The position numbers and the translations under genes were made by a program. 64,000 bases of DNA from CALGYY01 sp963678485 (GTDB lineage: Bacteria; Bacteroidota; Bacteroidia; Bacteroidales; CAIWKO01): assembly GCA_963678485.1 (NCBI GenBank), contig OY782882.1:3782001-3846000 (forward strand). Direction: 5' to 3'. Below are positions 60,569-64,000 of the stretch, piece after piece. The notes beneath the pieces are model-generated. The model did no database searches and had not been told where the DNA came from. It saw only the letters and a program-made list of their open reading frames with translations. Every line of letters begins with the position of its first letter. The stretch's first letter is position 1.

Positions 60569-62149
60569 ATGGTAGTGAAAAATACCAAGGAACGTATCAT
60601 GGAAGTGGCAAAAGGCCTCTTCATGAAAAAAGGTGTGGCTGGAACTAGTGTTCGCGATATTGCTAAGAAAGCTGGAATTAACACAGCCGCCTTAAACTAT
60701 CATTTCAGGAGTAAAGAGAGCCTGTTTGAAATGATCTTTGATCACATACTCAACGAAACCGTTCCTGCTCTTCAGGATATTCTTAATGGCAATTACCCGC
60801 TGGAGGAAAAAATCAAGCGTTATATTGATGCGTATTTTAATATGCTGATTAAGAATCCCCAGCTGCCATATTTTGTGATTAATGTTTTAAATAGCGACCC
60901 TAAAAAAATCAACCGCCTTAAAGCGTTTCAATCACTTGATTACACCGAAATATTCGCTCATCAGCTAAAAGAAGAGGCAGCTCTGGGTCATATTCGTCCC
61001 ATCGACCCCAATCACTTCTTCATTAACCTGCAGGCTCTCATGAATTTCCCCTTCGCCATTCAGGAATCAATGAAGGAACGTCGCATTATGAATGAAAAGG
61101 AGTTGGTGAACTTTTTTACCGAACGTAAAAAAATCGTTACGGATACCTTGCTCGCTTCATTAAAACCTGAATCTGCTGAAGCAGGAAAACCTCGTTCTAC
61201 CGGAATGTTCATTCACTCTATCGGTCATTATTTCCCGGAAGAAAAGGTTAACAATGAATATTACAGCAAAATCAACGGTCTCACCGAAGAGGATATGTTT
61301 AAGAAATCGGGGATCAAGGAACGCAGAAAAGCCAGTCCGACCGAGAATACCAATACCATGGCTGTTGAAGCTGTGCAACGCATGATGAAGTCGATGAGCT
61401 TTCCTATCACCGACATTGATCTTATTGTTGCCGCCACCTATACTCCATGGGATACTGTGGCTACACCCGCACATGAAATTCAGCGAAAATTCAATATTCA
61501 GAACTCCAAAGCTTTTTTTGTTTCCTCTGCTTGTAGTTCCTATGTAACCGCAGTGGAAATTGTTGAGTCTTATTTCGCAGCAGGCAAAGCGCATAAAGCC
61601 TTGGTGGTTGTATCAGAACATAACACGGCCTTTAACGACGATAATAATCTGATGACTGGATTTCTCTGGGGCGATGGCGCTGCAGCAATGGTTATCACCA
61701 AAGAACGTCAGTCAGAAGAAGATGTTGAAGTGGTTGATATTATTGCCCGCGCCCTTGCACATGTCAGCAAAGGCCCGTCAGCTGTATATTGCCGCATCAA
61801 CTCCGAAAAGATTCAAATGCCCGACGGTAAAGACGTCTTTGTGAACGCCTCATTATATATGGCTGGTCAAACTGCTGAAATACTTGAGCGCAACAATTAT
61901 AAAGTCGAAGATCTTTCATACCTGATTCCTCATCAGGCAAATATGCGAATTATCAATAAAGTGGGTAAAGACCTTGGCATCAAAGGCAATAAGGTACTCA
62001 CCAATATTGAATACCTCGGCAACACCGGTTGTGCGGGATGTGCTATTGGCCTTTCTGAACATTGGAACCGCTATCGCAAAGATGAATTAATTGTCATCGC
62101 CGTATTTGGTGGTGGTTACTCTTCCGGCTGTATGCTCTTGAAGAGGTAA
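60569..62149 (+). CDS. TetR-family regulator fused to 3-oxoacyl-ACP synthase III (KAS III)
   Basis: 526 aa from the ATG at 60569. Residues ~5-50 are a TetR helix-turn-helix (KGVAGTSVRDIAKKAGINTA, ALNYHFRSKESLFEMI) and 55-195 a TetR C-terminal helical domain. After a short linker (KPESAEAGKPRST, 199-211), residues 213-526 form a full KAS III/FabH-like enzyme with nucleophile Cys322 (SSACSSYVTAVE), His455 (LIPHQANMR) and Asn485 (YLGNTGCAG). The frame is continuous with no internal stop. Typical TetR proteins are ~200 aa and FabH ~330 aa, so this is a complete fusion. It might sense acyl chains through its own catalytic domain. I know of no described case; a sequencing frameshift cannot create this, as both domains share one intact frame. 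Confidence 0.88.
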   Translation: MVVKNTKERIMEVAKGLFMKKGVAGTSVRDIAKKAGINTAALNYHFRSKESLFEMIFDHILNETVPALQDILNGNYPLEEKIKRYIDAYFNMLIKNPQLPYFVINVLNSDPKKINRLKAFQSLDYTEIFAHQLKEEAALGHIRPIDPNHFFINLQALMNFPFAIQESMKERRIMNEKELVNFFTERKKIVTDTLLASLKPESAEAGKPRSTGMFIHSIGHYFPEEKVNNEYYSKINGLTEEDMFKKSGIKERRKASPTENTNTMAVEAVQRMMKSMSFPITDIDLIVAATYTPWDTVATPAHEIQRKFNIQNSKAFFVSSACSSYVTAVEIVESYFAAGKAHKALVVVSEHNTAFNDDNNLMTGFLWGDGAAAMVITKERQSEEDVEVVDIIARALAHVSKGPSAVYCRINSEKIQMPDGKDVFVNASLYMAGQTAEILERNNYKVEDLSYLIPHQANMRIINKVGKDLGIKGNKVLTNIEYLGNTGCAGCAIGLSEHWNRYRKDELIVIAVFGGGYSSGCMLLKR

Positions 62150-62174
62150 TTTTGTCTTCTTTGTCATTCGTTAG

Positions 62175-62219
62175 AAGCCAATTAACACTTGAAATGTTCA
62201 AGCATTGATTGGCTTTTTT
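62175..62219 (+). terminator. Rho-independent terminator
   Basis: AAGCCAAT (62175-62182) pairs with ATTGGCTT (62208-62215), an inner CTTGAA...TTCAAG stem extends it, and T residues follow to 62219. Confidence 0.85.
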
Positions 62220-62543
62220 AGCGCTCGAATTGCGGAATATATCAGTATATGCTAGGCATTCGATCGAGCCTAATTTTGTACGCAAAACACAATCAGCTGT
62301 CCCAACTGGCAAAACAAATCATCTACTACATTTTTTTTGCCTTGCTTTTTAGTATTGCAAGAAAATGAAAGCCACGTCAACTCCGCATTTAGAAAGAGTT
62401 TCAGGCAAATAAAAATTGCTATCGCAAAAGTTGAAAATATCAACTATTTTTGCCATAAGGATTTGAACCCAAAAACAAGGTTACTTTAATACAGTTTACT
62501 TTATTTATTTTTTGTCGCCCCCATACAAACAAACTACGATTCT
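62220..62543 (+). promoter_or_regulatory. Leader region of the caspase-like gene
   Basis: AT-rich with two TAnnTTTG boxes, TAATTTTG (62271-62278) and TATTTTTG (62445-62452). Neither has a TTG box at standard distance. The leader from the second would be about 85 nt. No gene is seen. Confidence 0.4.
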
Positions 62544-64000
62544 ATGAAAAACGCAGCTTCCTTATTCGCAGCTATTCTTGCAATAGTATTGTTGACCATT
62601 TCTAATTACGCAGGTGCTCAGACTAAAAGAGCCCTCCTCATTGGTATTGATATCTACCAGCCGGTTGATGTCGCCGCAGTAGAAAAATCACGCGGAGGAT
62701 GGACCAACCTCGATGGCTGCGTTAACGATGCTCAGTCAATTGGCGAAATCATTAAGAGCCGCTTCGGCTTTGAAGAAGCTAACATTGCATCACTTTATAA
62801 CCAGGAAGCAAAACGCGAAAAAATTGTCGCTGCATTGGAAAAACTCATTGCAGATTCCAAAGCTGGTGATGTGGTGTTTATTTATTATGCCGGTCATGGT
62901 TCGCAAGTATATAACTCATTGTCCACCGAAGTTTCTGGAGATAAGCAGGACGAAACCATCGTTCCTGCCGATATGCTTGATATCCGTGATAAGGAGTTGG
63001 CCGGACTTTTCAATCGTCTTCTTGATAAGGGAGTAATTCTTACGCTCATCTTCGATAGCTGTCACAGCGGCTCTATCGCACGCGGATCTACAACACCTGA
63101 AATTGCAAAGAATCGTCATATCAACGGAAGCTCTGTAGATGCTGCGGATCCGTCGAATCCTCAAAAGCCGGAAGATCGCGGTGCGCTGATTTTTTCGGCT
63201 GCTTTACCTGAACAGCTTGCCAAAGAAGCCTTAGATGATGAGGGAAATCCGCATGGCGCCTTTACTGTGGCTCTGACAAAAGCACTGAATTCATCCCCGG
63301 TTAACGAGCCTGCTGAGGTACTCTTCCTTCGCCTTAAGGCCATCATGCAGGCCAATGGAAGTACTCAGGAACCTGTACTCGGTGGCAATGATCAACGTCG
63401 CAAACAAGGATTATTCGGAGAAGATTTAAGCAAGAATGCTGGAAAGACAGTAGTGGCCGTACTGAAAAATACCGCAGCAGATAATATCGAGCTTCAGGGT
63501 GGCTGGGCTATCGGACTAAATGCAGGTTGTGAACTGAAAAAAATCGGAGGCAACGCATCTGAAATAATCACCGTGACTAAAGTTAATGGAATGGCAAAAT
63601 GCAATGCCAGTCTGAAAACAGGTGATAGTAAGAACATCAAAGCCGGTGACCTCTTCGAAATCACTACTTGGGCATCGGAGAACAAAGCCAACCTAAATGT
63701 TTGGTTTCCACAGACTACACTCACCAATGACCAAATACTTCAAATAGCAAAAAACCTGAGTAGTCTTTCTTCCAATAAGAATTACCAATGGATTACTGAT
63801 CCTACAGCCGGATTACCTGATTTCGTAATTCAATACTATCAGGATTCATGGAAATTATCGGGTCCCGGTGGTTCACTGATCGATCTTGGGAAAAGTCCAA
63901 CCTCAGACATGGTCAGCAAAAAAATAACTAAAGGCGCCTCCATTTTTCTTCAACTACCACCTTCAGCTGAATTAATCGCTGCTCTCAAACTTGGAAAAGG
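62544..64000 (+). CDS. Secreted caspase-like (peptidase C14) protein, partial
   Basis: The frame opens at the ATG at 62544 and is still open at the window end (485 residues visible), so the 3' end is missing. Signal peptide to about residue 26 (cleavage after YAGAQ). The caspase-type fold starts with KRALLIGIDIYQPV; the catalytic dyad is His118 (YYAGHGSQ) and Cys173 (IFDSCHSGS). GALIFSAALPEQLAKE and GAFTVALTKAL follow, as in metacaspase/C14 proteins. Residues after ~300 (VVAVLKNTAADNIELQGGWA) form an additional region with probable beta structure. Exported C14 proteins cleave after basic residues in many cases; the target here is unknown. Confidence 0.9.
   Translation, partial: MKNAASLFAAILAIVLLTISNYAGAQTKRALLIGIDIYQPVDVAAVEKSRGGWTNLDGCVNDAQSIGEIIKSRFGFEEANIASLYNQEAKREKIVAALEKLIADSKAGDVVFIYYAGHGSQVYNSLSTEVSGDKQDETIVPADMLDIRDKELAGLFNRLLDKGVILTLIFDSCHSGSIARGSTTPEIAKNRHINGSSVDAADPSNPQKPEDRGALIFSAALPEQLAKEALDDEGNPHGAFTVALTKALNSSPVNEPAEVLFLRLKAIMQANGSTQEPVLGGNDQRRKQGLFGEDLSKNAGKTVVAVLKNTAADNIELQGGWAIGLNAGCELKKIGGNASEIITVTKVNGMAKCNASLKTGDSKNIKAGDLFEITTWASENKANLNVWFPQTTLTNDQILQIAKNLSSLSSNKNYQWITDPTAGLPDFVIQYYQDSWKLSGPGGSLIDLGKSPTSDMVSKKITKGASIFLQLPPSAELIAALKLGK

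Noticed and set aside
61160..61594. 144-codon - strand frame opposite the KAS III domain
   Set aside because: It is a shadow of the well-supported fusion gene with no motifs of its own.

Overview
The window looks like chromosomal DNA from a Bacteroidota bacterium (Chitinophaga/Cytophaga/Sphingobacteria-like). Many secreted proteins end in type IX secretion (T9SS) type A or type B sorting domains, promoters fit the Bacteroidota TTG-N17-23-TAnnTTTG pattern, and choice-of-anchor L, FISUMP, SprB-like, PKD, GldM-C and TPR-LytTR architectures occur. No rRNA, tRNA or CRISPR array was seen. Nothing was computed with tools: families come from motifs read by eye.

Region 1 (about 1-13.6 kb) is AT-rich accessory DNA that I read as an integron-like gene-cassette array. 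Small promoter-poor genes all lie on the + strand and are separated by imperfect hairpins whose ends fit RYYYAAC...GTTRRRY. For several units the 5' end is complementary to the inverse core just after the gene, as expected of a cassette that circularises. Two nearly identical 2.5-kb units, each a tyrosine recombinase plus an IS91-type HUH transposase on the - strand, sit in the array. They stop being alike exactly at the expected G|TT crossover. Other cargo includes a cupin and its deleted duplicate, an orphan GldM C-terminal domain protein, a pair of nucleotidyltransferases, a T9SS protein broken by a stop codon and, after the second recombinase unit, a SIR2-like gene with its own promoter.

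Region 2 (14.7-21.1 kb) holds ordinary + strand genes: small membrane proteins, DUF1697, T9SS type A proteins (two sharing a near-identical tail), an outer-membrane barrel and a lipoprotein.

Region 3 (21.2-43.6 kb, - strand) is a surface-protein cluster: a choice-of-anchor L protein, a P-domain-like T9SS type A protein, a TPR-LytTR regulator, and two giant T9SS type B proteins of 2333 and 2588 aa. The first of these contains 12 tandem 69-aa modules.

Region 4 (43.6-64 kb) is chromosomal: an ECF sigma factor, an RHH-like protein, small secreted proteins, amidohydrolase, lipase, a B12/radical SAM plus SsnA-like pair, a C10 protease, zinc-ribbon protein, Ssb, a dihydropyrimidinase-like enzyme, an unusual TetR-KAS III fusion with two operator-like palindromes, and a secreted caspase-like protein cut by the window end. 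Its intergenic spaces carry modular repeats (GGTCCCYGAG...GTCGAAGGG-type, GGGTTATTGGGGTT-type, CACATTATCACATT-type).
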